This document shows, piece by piece, positions 36,256-45,387 of a DNA stretch of 64,000 nt. The stretch covers positions 372,001-436,000 of the forward strand of contig SVEE01000001.1 in the NCBI GenBank assembly GCA_015057525.1, read 5' to 3'. The notes under the pieces are model-generated. The model saw only the letters and a list, made by a program, of their open reading frames with translations, did not search any database and was not told the DNA's origin. The translations under genes were made by a program, and so were the position numbers. This stretch comes from Lachnospiraceae bacterium (GTDB taxonomy: Bacteria; Bacillota; Clostridia; Lachnospirales; Lachnospiraceae). Position 1 is the first letter of the stretch. Each line of letters starts with the position of its first letter.

Positions 36256-37015
36256 GATAAGTAAAGCATTTGAAAATAAAAAAGTTTTTGTTGGATTTTT
36301 AACAGCTGGAGACCCTTCTCTAGATAAAACTGAAGAATTTATAATTGAAATGGCAGAGGCTGGAGCAGGAATAATTGAAATAGGAATACCTTTTTCGGAT
36401 CCTATAGCAGAGAGTACAATAATTCAAGAGGCCAATGTGAGAGCTTTATCAGCACCTAGGGGATGTACTACAGACATGGTGTTTGATATGGTGGAAAGAG
36501 TAAGTAAAAAAGTTGATGTACCTCTTGTTTTTGTGACATATTTAAATCCAGTATTTAAGTATGGATATGATAATTTCTGTAAGAAATGCCAGGAAACAGG
36601 AATAAGCGGAATAGTTATTCCTGATATGCCTTACGAAGAGGCAAAGGAGATTACAGACATAGCTTCTTCTTATGACGTAGATATAATTTCTACGGTGGCT
36701 TCTACTAGTATGGATAGAGTTAAAATGATTGCAAAGGAAGCTAAGGGCTATGTAATGATTTTATCATCAGCAAAGGCATTTAGAGAGGACGAGTTACCTG
36801 AAGATATTACAGATGTCTTAGATAACATACATAGTGTTACTGATGTGCCGGTTGTTATGGGGTCTGGAATAAAAAATCCTGACCAGGTATTAAAATATGG
36901 ACCACTTGCGGAAGGAATTATTGTAAAAAGTGCAATTGTAAAGCTTATCGCTAAATACGGAGAAGAAGCAGGACCATATATAAGAAAATATATAAAAAAT
37001 ATGGCTATTTTATAG
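36248..37015 (+). CDS. trpA: Tryptophan synthase alpha subunit
   Basis: Cleaves indole-3-glycerol phosphate and channels indole to TrpB. It is a 255-residue TIM barrel with [36 protein letters not shown] and [13 protein letters not shown]. One usual position is altered: [10 protein letters not shown] replaces the common PFSDPxADGP. The ATG lies inside the last codons of trpB, so translation is coupled. No trpE, G, D, C or F is present next to the pair. Confidence 0.95.
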   Translation: MSKISKAFENKKVFVGFLTAGDPSLDKTEEFIIEMAEAGAGIIEIGIPFSDPIAESTIIQEANVRALSAPRGCTTDMVFDMVERVSKKVDVPLVFVTYLNPVFKYGYDNFCKKCQETGISGIVIPDMPYEEAKEITDIASSYDVDIISTVASTSMDRVKMIAKEAKGYVMILSSAKAFREDELPEDITDVLDNIHSVTDVPVVMGSGIKNPDQVLKYGPLAEGIIVKSAIVKLIAKYGEEAGPYIRKYIKNMAIL

Positions 37016-37059
37016 AAAAATAATTTGCTATAATAATAAAAAATGCTTATGGAGGACTT

Positions 37060-37929
37060 ATGAAAGGAAGAAAAATATTTGCCTCTGTCAGTTCTAATGT
37101 TGGTACAAGGAAAAAGAAAAATGAGGATAACTTTTATTTAAACGGTGTTACACTGCCAGAAAATAATCCCAAGCATATAATGCAAAGCATTGAATTGGAT
37201 GACGGTGTATTTGCCGTTGCTGATGGAATGGGAGGCATGAGAAGGGGTGAGTTTGCCTCAAAGTGTGCAGTGTCTATTCTTGATAAATTTGTAAAAGAGA
37301 AACCTCTTGATAGCTTGGCCGCTATGGATGAATATGTAGAGCTAGTCAATAGTAAGATATGTGATAAAATTAATGAAACCAAAGAAAAAATTGGAACTAC
37401 AATAACAGTTGTATCAATAAATGATAAGACTGTAAAGATTTATAATGTTGGTGACAGCAGATGCTATTTGTATAGAGATGGCACTTTAACTTTATTATCA
37501 AAGGACCATACTCTTGTATCTCAGCTTGTGGAAATGAATGTTATCACAGCTGAGGAAGCAAAAACCGACAAGAGACGAAACCAGTTATATCAGCATATAG
37601 GAATGATGAAGGATGATGTTATAATTTCACCTTTTGAAGGTCCTGGATTTGAGCTTGCCAAGGATGATATGATTCTTTTGTTTTCAGATGGTGTCACAGA
37701 TGTTATAGATGATGATGAGATTGTTTCAATCATTGAAGAGACAACTAATATAAATAAGCTAACTAATAGATTTTTATACAGAGCATTAAAAAAAGGAACA
37801 AAAGACAATGTGACAGCTATGATTATTAAGTATGCGCCTAGCTCAAAAAGTGCAGAAATATTATCGTGGGTATTAGGTATAGTTATATCAGCTATATTAG
37901 GTATAATTGCAGGATTAATTATAATTTGA
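37060..37929 (+). CDS. Membrane-anchored PP2C-type Ser/Thr phosphatase
   Basis: A 289-residue protein. The PP2C catalytic domain (about 4-250) has metal-binding signatures NEDNFYLNG, VADGMGGMRRGE, VGDSRCYLYRDG, LLFSDGVTDVID and KDNVTAMIIKY. A C-terminal membrane helix (ILSWVLGIVISAILGIIAG, about 267-288) anchors it with the enzyme inside the cell. It is 22 bases upstream of the Ser/Thr kinase, the usual PrpC-PrkC phosphatase-kinase pairing. The C-terminal anchor is unlike soluble PrpC. Confidence 0.9.
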   Translation: MKGRKIFASVSSNVGTRKKKNEDNFYLNGVTLPENNPKHIMQSIELDDGVFAVADGMGGMRRGEFASKCAVSILDKFVKEKPLDSLAAMDEYVELVNSKICDKINETKEKIGTTITVVSINDKTVKIYNVGDSRCYLYRDGTLTLLSKDHTLVSQLVEMNVITAEEAKTDKRRNQLYQHIGMMKDDVIISPFEGPGFELAKDDMILLFSDGVTDVIDDDEIVSIIEETTNINKLTNRFLYRALKKGTKDNVTAMIIKYAPSSKSAEILSWVLGIVISAILGIIAGLIII

Positions 37930-37951
37930 TTTCACTCAGGGAGGAAGGAAC

Positions 37952-40132
37952 ATGTCAAATATTAATGATTTTTCACCACTTTGGGGAGAGTGGCATGTGA
38001 AAGAGCTTCTAGGGAAAGGCTCTTTTGGCGCAGTATACAAAGCAGAAAAACAAGAATATGGGACTACATATACTTGTGCAATAAAGCATATTCAAATTCC
38101 TTTTGAAGGATTTGATGAGGCAAGTATTTTGTCAGAGGGTTTAGCTTCTGACGAAGAATCATTGTCTCAATACTACAAAAAATTATTGAACAAGCTCTTA
38201 ACAGAAATAAATACATGTTATCAGCTTAAAGGTCATACTAATATTGTATCATACGAGGGTCATTCTGTTGTTGAAAGACCAGAAGGTAAGGGATATGATG
38301 TCTTTATTCGTATGGAATATTTAACTTCATTATCTGAATTTATGCGCCAGAATCCTTTTGATGAGCGAGAGGTTGTTAAGCTTGGTATAGATGTATGTAA
38401 TGGTCTCAAGGTTATGGACAAGAGAAACATGATACATAGAGATATTAAGCCAGCTAACATAATGGTTACAGAGGATGGAATATATAAGTTAGGTGACTTT
38501 AGTGAGGCAAGAATGATTACTCAGAATATGGGTAATATGTCCATTAGAGGTACATATAGCTATATGGCTCCCGAAATATTAAAGGGTCAGACTGCAAATA
38601 AAACCGTAGATATATATTCAGTGGGATTGCTTTTATATAGGCTTCTTAACAACAATAAGCCTCCTTTTACAGGTGATGCCAGTGTTAAGCTTACTTCAGA
38701 TTTGTCGGAGCAGTCTAATGCTATGAGATTTAGAGGTGAGGTGTTACCTCCGCCGGCTAATTGCACTAACCAAATACTTTTAAATGCAATTCTTAAAGCA
38801 TGCGAATATAATCCGCATAAGAGATGGCAGAGTGCAGATGAACTGTGTGAACAGCTTCAGTTGGCACTTAAATCTATTGAGAACCCAGGTATGGTTGTTA
38901 ACCCAGCCATGATGAATCAAGGTCAGGCTAATAGCTGGCAGAATCAGGCGATGTCAAGTGGATGGGGACAAATGTCAGCGTCTAACTTTTCAGCCCCAAA
39001 TACAAACTATGGAATACCTAATCAGGCAATGTCCAATCAAGTGATGTCTCTTGGTGGTCAACAGCCAATTCAAAATAATAACCAGATTACTGTACCTAAG
39101 AAGAAAAAATCAGCAGGTGTCATAATTGGTATCATTGTTGCCTTACTTTTGGTTGTAGCTATTACCGTAGGAGTTATTTTACTTACAAGGGATGATTCAG
39201 ATGACAAGGATAAAGACAAGGACGAAGATGTTATTGTGCAGGATGATTCAGAAGAAGATGTAGCTTCTACGGGGGATGCTTCTGATGAAGAGAAAGATAC
39301 AGAAGAGGAAAAGACAGAGGCAACTACAGAAGAAGTAGTTGAAGAATATAGTATGCCATTTTGTGAGAATCAGCCATATGAGCAAATCAAAATGGATTTA
39401 GAAGACATGGGTATGGTTGTCACAGCAACCTATGAATATAACGATAATGTTCAGTCGGGATATGTAATTAGCCAAGGCGTGGCAGAGGGTGTTACTATTC
39501 AGGCAGGAACAGAAATAAGTTTTGTTGTTTCAAACGGCCCAACACCTTGTCCATATGAGTATGAGCAGAAGGTAACAGTTACTGCTGCGTCAGGAAGTAG
39601 TAATGCAACCCTTACATTATACGAATGGCAAAGTGGAGAATGGAAAGCATTGTTTACCTGTGAGGCCAAGGTAGGAGCTAACGGTATTGGTTCTGATTAC
39701 GGTGAAGGTAAGAAGATTACACCTGCAGGAACATTTAAGCTTGGCGTGATATTAACTGATACTCAGCCATCAGGTAATATGCCATATCAGATTGTAAGCT
39801 CGTCAACATGTATTGTTGATGATGTTACTTCACCATTGTACAATATTATTTGTGATACATCTCAGGTTCCTAGTGGAGTGAGCTGTGACACAATTGGTAA
39901 TAATATTACTGGTGGTAAGTTGAGTGCGGCAATATTTATTGAACATAACGGTAATGGATATACATCAGAGAACGTTGTGCCAGGTAGATGTTCAGTTATA
40001 ACAATATGTGGTTGTGAATACAGTCCAATTGCTACAGCAGGTTGTGTAGATATTACATCAACTAGTATGGCAACACTTATGTCATTGTTAAATGCAGATA
40101 AGAATCCATATATTGAATTATATGCGAACTAA
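37952..40132 (+). CDS. Membrane Ser/Thr kinase with one PASTA domain and a C-terminal L,D-transpeptidase-like domain
   Basis: A 726-residue protein. The Hanks-type kinase domain (about 14-305) has GKGSFGAVYKAE, Lys45, catalytic IHRDIKPANIM (Asp164) and LGDFSEAR (DFS instead of DFG). A Gln/Asn-rich linker leads to a membrane helix at about 388-410, then an acidic linker, and one PASTA domain (about 465-531). A final domain (about 535-726) resembles YkuD/L,D-transpeptidase, with TAGCVDIT at Cys698 and ending DKNPYIELYA. The next gene shares this domain. In the His position the fused copy appears to read ICGCE, so activity is uncertain. It probably senses cell wall outside and phosphorylates inside. 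Confidence 0.85.
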   Translation: MSNINDFSPLWGEWHVKELLGKGSFGAVYKAEKQEYGTTYTCAIKHIQIPFEGFDEASILSEGLASDEESLSQYYKKLLNKLLTEINTCYQLKGHTNIVSYEGHSVVERPEGKGYDVFIRMEYLTSLSEFMRQNPFDEREVVKLGIDVCNGLKVMDKRNMIHRDIKPANIMVTEDGIYKLGDFSEARMITQNMGNMSIRGTYSYMAPEILKGQTANKTVDIYSVGLLLYRLLNNNKPPFTGDASVKLTSDLSEQSNAMRFRGEVLPPPANCTNQILLNAILKACEYNPHKRWQSADELCEQLQLALKSIENPGMVVNPAMMNQGQANSWQNQAMSSGWGQMSASNFSAPNTNYGIPNQAMSNQVMSLGGQQPIQNNNQITVPKKKKSAGVIIGIIVALLLVVAITVGVILLTRDDSDDKDKDKDEDVIVQDDSEEDVASTGDASDEEKDTEEEKTEATTEEVVEEYSMPFCENQPYEQIKMDLEDMGMVVTATYEYNDNVQSGYVISQGVAEGVTIQAGTEISFVVSNGPTPCPYEYEQKVTVTAASGSSNATLTLYEWQSGEWKALFTCEAKVGANGIGSDYGEGKKITPAGTFKLGVILTDTQPSGNMPYQIVSSSTCIVDDVTSPLYNIICDTSQVPSGVSCDTIGNNITGGKLSAAIFIEHNGNGYTSENVVPGRCSVITICGCEYSPIATAGCVDITSTSMATLMSLLNADKNPYIELYAN

Positions 40133-40143
40133 GAGGATGAATC

Positions 40144-41037
40144 ATGAGTAAAATCTTAATGAAAATAACTGTATTTTTCTTGGTGTTTACACTGTTTTTT
40201 GTAGGTACAGTTGTTATAGGAAGATATGTAAATAGTGATAAAGATAATGAATCAGAGGATTCTGAGGTTACTGAAGAAGAAAATGTAGAAGAGCCTACTA
40301 CAGTAGCTGATACCCAGGAGGTTGTTATAGATGTTTCTGTAACTGAGGAACCTACGACAGAACAGACAACTGAGTCAACAGAAGATGCGTCTGAAACAGA
40401 TGCATCCTCTGAGGAAGATAATGTTTCTCAGCCTGAGGAATTGACAGCTCTTCTTGCTGAAAGTGGAAGGGATTATACTTCTCTTGAAAGTGTAGGTTGT
40501 AACCAGCTTATAATTGTTGATTCTGAGGCTAATAAGGCATCTATATATATGTACGAAAAAGATGACACAGGCTTATGGGTTAATTGTGGTCTTGATACTC
40601 AGGGCTTTGTTGGAGCTAATGGTGTAAGCTCTGAATCCTATGAAGGAAGTGGAATGACTCCAGCTGGATTTTTCTCTGTAGGCGAAGCCTTCTATATTGA
40701 GGATGAACCAAAGACAGGTCTTAGCAGCTTCCATGTAACAGAAAATACTTACTGGGTAGATGACCCTGATTCACCTTATTACAATCAGAAAGTTGAGCTT
40801 GAAGGTGATCCAGAGTGGGATAGTGCAGAGCATATGATAAGCTACTATGATGCGTACATATATGGCTTTGTTATTAATTTCAATATGGATCCAGTTGTAC
40901 CAGGTAAGGGTTCTGCCATATTTTTCCATGTAGGATATAATTCTACTGCTGGATGTATAGCTGTTTCTCAAGATATGATGCTTCAATACTTGGCTAAGCT
41001 TGATGCTTCTAAAAATCCATATATAATAATGCAATAA
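40144..41037 (+). CDS. Membrane-anchored L,D-transpeptidase (YkuD-like)
   Basis: A 297-residue protein. An N-terminal membrane segment (about 6-27) is followed by a Thr/Glu-rich linker (about 35-100) and a C-terminal catalytic domain (about 103-297). His262 and Cys271 in FFHVGYNSTAGCIAVS match the L,D-transpeptidase HxG...GC motif, and MTPAGFFSVG matches the upstream TPxG motif of the family. It would cross-link 3-3 in peptidoglycan or attach proteins (family knowledge). It lies 11 bases after the kinase gene, which carries a related domain. Confidence 0.82.
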   Translation: MSKILMKITVFFLVFTLFFVGTVVIGRYVNSDKDNESEDSEVTEEENVEEPTTVADTQEVVIDVSVTEEPTTEQTTESTEDASETDASSEEDNVSQPEELTALLAESGRDYTSLESVGCNQLIIVDSEANKASIYMYEKDDTGLWVNCGLDTQGFVGANGVSSESYEGSGMTPAGFFSVGEAFYIEDEPKTGLSSFHVTENTYWVDDPDSPYYNQKVELEGDPEWDSAEHMISYYDAYIYGFVINFNMDPVVPGKGSAIFFHVGYNSTAGCIAVSQDMMLQYLAKLDASKNPYIIMQ

Positions 41038-41045
41038 AAATAGGA

Positions 41046-41072
41046 GGAGTACTTTTAAGAGTACTCCTTTTT
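41046..41072 (+). terminator. Intrinsic terminator after phosphatase-kinase-transpeptidase operon
   Basis: An 8-bp stem GGAGTACT / AGTACTCC with a 6-base loop and five T. Confidence 0.8.
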
Positions 41073-41209
41073 AGTTTCCTGTTGGTTTACTTTTATAAAT
41101 ACAAGTATCGTGTTGGGAGATTGCGTTTCTTGACTGTTTACGATATTATGTATGTAGGTTAACCAAGTATACTATTAATAAACTTTCTAGTGATAAGGAG
41201 GTTTGATAT

Positions 41210-42334
41210 ATGAGTGGTATTAATCTTTCACAAAATATAACAAGATTACGCCATGAAAAAAAGATTACCCAAGAACAATTAGCAGATTTTGTTGGTGTTA
41301 CTAAGGCATCTGTTTCAAAATGGGAAACAGGACAAAGTATGCCGGATATTCTGATATTGCCACAGCTTGCTGCATTTTTTAATGTTTCTATTGATGATTT
41401 GATGGGATATGAGCCAAGTCTTACAAAAGAACAGATTGATATGATTTATACAAGTTTGTCCTCTGATTTTGTAACGTTAGGATTTGAAGAGGCTATGGAA
41501 AAAAGTAGACAAATGGTTAAGCAGTATTATTCTTGTTATGAATTTTTGTTTAATATGGCAGTTCTATGGCTTAATCATCATATGCTTGCTGATAGCACGG
41601 AAGAACAACAAAAAATATTACAGGATTTATATGATTTATGTGAGCATATTATGTATAACTGTAATGATATGGAGATGCGTGGAAATTCTTTGTCGATAAA
41701 GGCGTTGGTTGCATTGCAACTTGGAAAAGCATTGGAGACAGTTGATATGCTGGAAGAACAGCTTAATCCCTTAAATCTTATCAATCAGAGTGAAGCGACT
41801 CTTGTTCAAGCCTATCAGGTATTAGGGCAGAATGATAAGGCAAAAAAACATACGCAAATATGCATATATAATCATTTGATACATTTAGTAGGCAATTCTA
41901 CAAATGATTTAGCACTAAATTTTGATAATTTTGAGCGATGTGAAGAGATTATAAGAAGAATTGAAAAAATAGTTGAAGCTTATAATTTATCACAGTTAAA
42001 TCAGGATGTTACGGGTGTTTTTTGGTATCAAGCAGCTATCATGTACTCAATGCATGAAAATAAGCAAAGAGCCATTGAAATGCTTGGTAGATATGTTAGT
42101 GAGATGGAGAGGATATTTAAAAGTGACATTAAATTTAAGCTCAAAAAGGATGATTATTTTACCACAGTTGATACGTGGTTTAATGATACAGATTTAAGAG
42201 GAGGCTTGCCAAGAGATATTAAGGTTATTTGGGAAAGTGCCATGTCTGTTTTTTCTAATCCGGTGTTTAGTGCATATGCAGAAGATGAGGAATTTTGTAA
42301 CTTAAAAGCCAGATTAGGCAGTTTGAAATTATAG
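41210..42334 (+). CDS. XRE-family HTH regulator with TPR-like C-terminal region
   Basis: A 374-residue protein. The N-terminal helix-turn-helix (about residues 8-62) contains LRHEKKITQEQLADFVGVT and VSKWETGQSMPDI. The remaining 300 residues are helical and TPR-like, as in peptide- or partner-sensing regulators. GGAGG precedes ATG 41210. It is followed by a YxlE-like membrane protein and an ABC exporter and probably controls them. Ligand unknown. Confidence 0.85.
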   Translation: MSGINLSQNITRLRHEKKITQEQLADFVGVTKASVSKWETGQSMPDILILPQLAAFFNVSIDDLMGYEPSLTKEQIDMIYTSLSSDFVTLGFEEAMEKSRQMVKQYYSCYEFLFNMAVLWLNHHMLADSTEEQQKILQDLYDLCEHIMYNCNDMEMRGNSLSIKALVALQLGKALETVDMLEEQLNPLNLINQSEATLVQAYQVLGQNDKAKKHTQICIYNHLIHLVGNSTNDLALNFDNFERCEEIIRRIEKIVEAYNLSQLNQDVTGVFWYQAAIMYSMHENKQRAIEMLGRYVSEMERIFKSDIKFKLKKDDYFTTVDTWFNDTDLRGGLPRDIKVIWESAMSVFSNPVFSAYAEDEEFCNLKARLGSLKL

Positions 42335-42369
42335 GATTAAAGTTTATTAAAAAGTAGGAGGATAAAAAT

Positions 42370-42591
42370 ATGTTTGCAACAGATATGATGAATCAGTTAA
42401 AAGATATGTTACCATTTTTAATTCCAATTGTTATAATAGAGATAGTGTTATTTGTGTTAGCACTTAAACATATTCTTACGCATGACACATATAAAAGAGG
42501 AAATAGAACCATTTGGCTTATTATAACAATTGTGTTTATGAATTATGTAGGACCTATTTTATATTTTGTATTAGGAAAAGAGGATTCTTAG
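42370..42591 (+). CDS. PLDc_N domain small membrane protein (YxlE-like)
   Basis: A 73-residue protein with two membrane helices (about 14-33 and 48-67) and the pattern RTIWLIITIVFMNYVGPILYF typical of the phospholipase D N-terminal membrane domain, here without any nuclease. In Bacillus the sigY operon has the same order, YxlE-YxlF-YxlG. The next gene starts one base after its stop. Confidence 0.8.
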   Translation: MFATDMMNQLKDMLPFLIPIVIIEIVLFVLALKHILTHDTYKRGNRTIWLIITIVFMNYVGPILYFVLGKEDS

Positions 42592-42592
42592 A

Positions 42593-43495
42593 ATGGAAAT
42601 ACTTAAGATTAGTAATTTAAGTAAATCATTTGGAAGCAGGAAAATAATTGATGATTTAAGCTTTTCGGTTGAGGAAAACAAGGTATTTGGCTTTATTGGA
42701 CAAAACGGTGCTGGTAAGACCACTACTATGAAGATGATACTTGGCTTACTTAAGGCGGATAGTGGTGAGATAACTGTTTGTGGTGAAAAGGTCAAATTTG
42801 GGCAGACAAAGACCAATCAATTCATAGGTTATTTACCTGATGTTCCTGAATATTACGGCTATATGACTCCTACTGAGTATCTTATGCTATGTGGTGATAT
42901 TACAGGAATAGATAAGAAGGAATTAAAGCAAAGAGTAGAGGAATTATTAAGTCTGGTTGGACTTAACGATGCAAAGAAGAGAATACATGGATTTTCACGA
43001 GGCATGAAACAGAGACTTGGTATAGCTCAAGCCTTACTTGGAAGACCAAAGCTTCTTATATGTGATGAGCCAACATCTGCCCTTGATCCTATAGGAAGAA
43101 AAGAAATTCTTGATATTTTATCAGAGGTAAAGAAAGAAACAACAGTAATATTTTCTACACATATTTTATCAGACGTGGAGAGGATTTGTGACGAGGTAGC
43201 TTTTTTACATGACGGAAAGATTGCGCTTAAAGGAACTATTGAGGAGATAAGAGCCACAAGAAAGGGAACTGACATTGAGATAGAATTCTTTAACCAGATT
43301 GATTGCGACGTGTTTTTTAATGATTTCCCTGCGGCTAAAGCCATCGGTAAAACAAAGCTTGCCTACGACAAAAAGACAGAAGAAGATATTCTAAGTATTA
43401 TGAAATATTTGTCTGATAACAAAATGGCCATACAGCGTATTGAAATGCTAGAGCCTACATTGGAAGATTTATTTGTGGAGGTGGTAGGTAAATGA
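42593..43495 (+). CDS. ABC transporter ATP-binding protein (YxlF-like)
   Basis: A 300-residue ATPase with Walker A GQNGAGKTTTMKM, the signature FSRGMKQRLGIAQAL, Walker B LLICDEPTSALDP and the switch His in IFSTHILSD. The C-terminal extension of about 80 residues is typical of ABC-2 exporter ATPases. It overlaps the permease gene by four bases. The substrate is unknown; antimicrobial or lipid export is common for this type. Confidence 0.92.
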   Translation: MEILKISNLSKSFGSRKIIDDLSFSVEENKVFGFIGQNGAGKTTTMKMILGLLKADSGEITVCGEKVKFGQTKTNQFIGYLPDVPEYYGYMTPTEYLMLCGDITGIDKKELKQRVEELLSLVGLNDAKKRIHGFSRGMKQRLGIAQALLGRPKLLICDEPTSALDPIGRKEILDILSEVKKETTVIFSTHILSDVERICDEVAFLHDGKIALKGTIEEIRATRKGTDIEIEFFNQIDCDVFFNDFPAAKAIGKTKLAYDKKTEEDILSIMKYLSDNKMAIQRIEMLEPTLEDLFVEVVGK

Positions 43496-44262
43496 GACAG
43501 CTTGTTACATTCACAAAAAAAGAATTTGTAGAGTTACAAAGAACAAATAAATTGCTTGTGTTGGGAATAGTTTTCCTTTTGTTTGGAATTATGAATCCTG
43601 CTATAGCTAAGCTTACACCATGGCTTATGGAAACCATGGCAAATGAGCTTGAGAGCTCAGGCATTTTCGTCAAGGAAGTAGTTGTTACGGCTCTTGACTC
43701 GTGGATGCAGTTCTTCAAAAATATTCCTATGGCGGTTATTGTGTTTGTCTTAATGTTTAGTGGCATTTTAACCAATGAATATCAAAAGGGAACCCTGATT
43801 AACATGGTAACCAAGGGACTTTCTAGATGGAAGATTATTGTATCAAAGCTTATTGTTATGCTAGCGGCATGGTCAATTGGTTATTGGATGTGCTTTGGCA
43901 TAACATATGTTTACAATGAGTATTACTGGGATAACAGTATTGCAAAGAACCTTTTACCATCCGTATTTGTGATTTATATTTTGGGAATATGGTTTACTAC
44001 CATGATAATACTATTTTCTAGTATATTCAGAACAAACAGCTCGGTTGCTATTATGACGGCTGTTGTATTTGGTGTTATGTATGTGCTTAGCATGGTTCCT
44101 GATATAGAAAAGTATTTGCCGGTAAAATTGATGGATGCATCTTCGATGCCTATGGGAGTAGGTGCTCCAGAGGATTTTGTTACTGCTTTGATTATTACAG
44201 GAATATGGTCAATTATTAATATATTTGCTGGAATTAAGTGCTTTAACAAAAAGAATTTGTAA
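43492..44262 (+). CDS. ABC-2 type permease (YxlG-like)
   Basis: A 256-residue protein with about six membrane helices. It starts RQLVTFTKKEFVELQRTNK, which is usual for ABC-2 permeases, and has the internal motif TNEYQKGTLINMVTKGLSR seen in this class. It overlaps the ATPase by four bases and ends the operon before a 15-bp terminator. Confidence 0.9.
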   Translation: MRQLVTFTKKEFVELQRTNKLLVLGIVFLLFGIMNPAIAKLTPWLMETMANELESSGIFVKEVVVTALDSWMQFFKNIPMAVIVFVLMFSGILTNEYQKGTLINMVTKGLSRWKIIVSKLIVMLAAWSIGYWMCFGITYVYNEYYWDNSIAKNLLPSVFVIYILGIWFTTMIILFSSIFRTNSSVAIMTAVVFGVMYVLSMVPDIEKYLPVKLMDASSMPMGVGAPEDFVTALIITGIWSIINIFAGIKCFNKKNL

Positions 44263-44280
44263 TTATATATGTATCATTAA

Positions 44281-44335
44281 AAAACAGAGTAGTATTTAAA
44301 CTGATTTGGAGTAAATATTACTCTGTTTTTGTTTT
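44281..44335 (+). terminator. Intrinsic terminator after ABC exporter
   Basis: A 15-bp stem (44284-44298 with 44312-44326, one G-T wobble), a 13-base loop and five T. Confidence 0.85.
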
Positions 44336-44406
44336 GCATATAAATAAGGATTGGCATATAATAGATTTAATGTGTATAAGCTAATTATATAAAAGGAGTG
44401 AATATA

Positions 44407-45375
44407 ATGGGAGAATGGAAGGAAATAAGCCTGCATGACATAAAAGGTATTAAAATCGGACATGCTCAGGATGAAGAAAATGGCACAGGATGTACAGTGG
44501 TTATATGTGATGACAAGGCCATATGTGGTGTTGATGTGAGAGGTGGAGGTCCCGCGTCAAGAGAGACAGAGCTACTTAATCCTATGATGAGTAATGATGG
44601 AATAAACGGTTTGCTTCTAAGCGGTGGAAGTGCCTATGGACTTGATGCAGCTGGCGGTGTGATGAAATACCTTGAGGAAAAGGGAAAAGGTATCAAGGTA
44701 GGTAAGGAAATAGTACCTATAGTAGTTGGCTCATGTATCTTTGACCTAGGATGTGCTAATGGCAAGGTTCGTCCAGATGCCAAGATGGGCTATGATGCCT
44801 GCCTGGATAGCGAAAAGCATATAGAAAGAAATGGTAACGTAGGAGCAGGAATGGGTGCAACAGTTGGTAAGATTCATGGTGATGGTCATGCTATGAAATC
44901 TGGTCTGGGATGTTATGCAGTACAGATAGGCAGTCTTAAAGTGGGAGCAATTGTTGTTGTAAATGCCATTGGAGATGTATTTGAAATGGATTCCAACAAG
45001 CAGATTGCTGGTCTGTTAAATGGTAAGAAGGATGGCATGTTATCAAGCGAACTTGAAGCGGTAAAATTGCTTCAGCTTGCCAGCAAGTTTTCTTTTAATA
45101 CAACAATTGGAGCAATTATTACCAACGCTAAGCTTGATAAGGCAGATATGAACAAGGTTGCAGCTATGGCTAGCAATGGAATTGCCCGTACAATAAGACC
45201 GGTTAATACATCTATGGATGGAGATTCAATATATGCCCTTGCCACAGGCAAGATAAAATCAAGTCCTGATGTGGTAGGAACAGTTGCTGCTCATGTGCTT
45301 GGTAAAGCTGTAAATAGAGCAGTTTTGGAAGCAGATGAGATATATGGATATAAATCTGCAAAAAGCTTTATATAA
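44407..45375 (+). CDS. P1 family peptidase (DmpA/S58 aminopeptidase-like)
   Basis: A 322-residue self-cleaving N-terminal nucleophile hydrolase family. Conserved regions are DIKGIKIGHAQDEENGTG, VDVRGGGPASRETELL, LLSGGSAYGLDAAGGV, VGAGMGATVGKIHG, and MASNGIARTIRPVNTSMDGD, where the expected nucleophile would lie upstream of the small subunit. AAGGAG lies eight bases before ATG 44407. Substrates of homologues are short peptides with N-terminal L- or D-residues; the one here is unknown. Confidence 0.88.
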   Translation: MGEWKEISLHDIKGIKIGHAQDEENGTGCTVVICDDKAICGVDVRGGGPASRETELLNPMMSNDGINGLLLSGGSAYGLDAAGGVMKYLEEKGKGIKVGKEIVPIVVGSCIFDLGCANGKVRPDAKMGYDACLDSEKHIERNGNVGAGMGATVGKIHGDGHAMKSGLGCYAVQIGSLKVGAIVVVNAIGDVFEMDSNKQIAGLLNGKKDGMLSSELEAVKLLQLASKFSFNTTIGAIITNAKLDKADMNKVAAMASNGIARTIRPVNTSMDGDSIYALATGKIKSSPDVVGTVAAHVLGKAVNRAVLEADEIYGYKSAKSFI

Positions 45376-45387
45376 GGAGGATATGTC

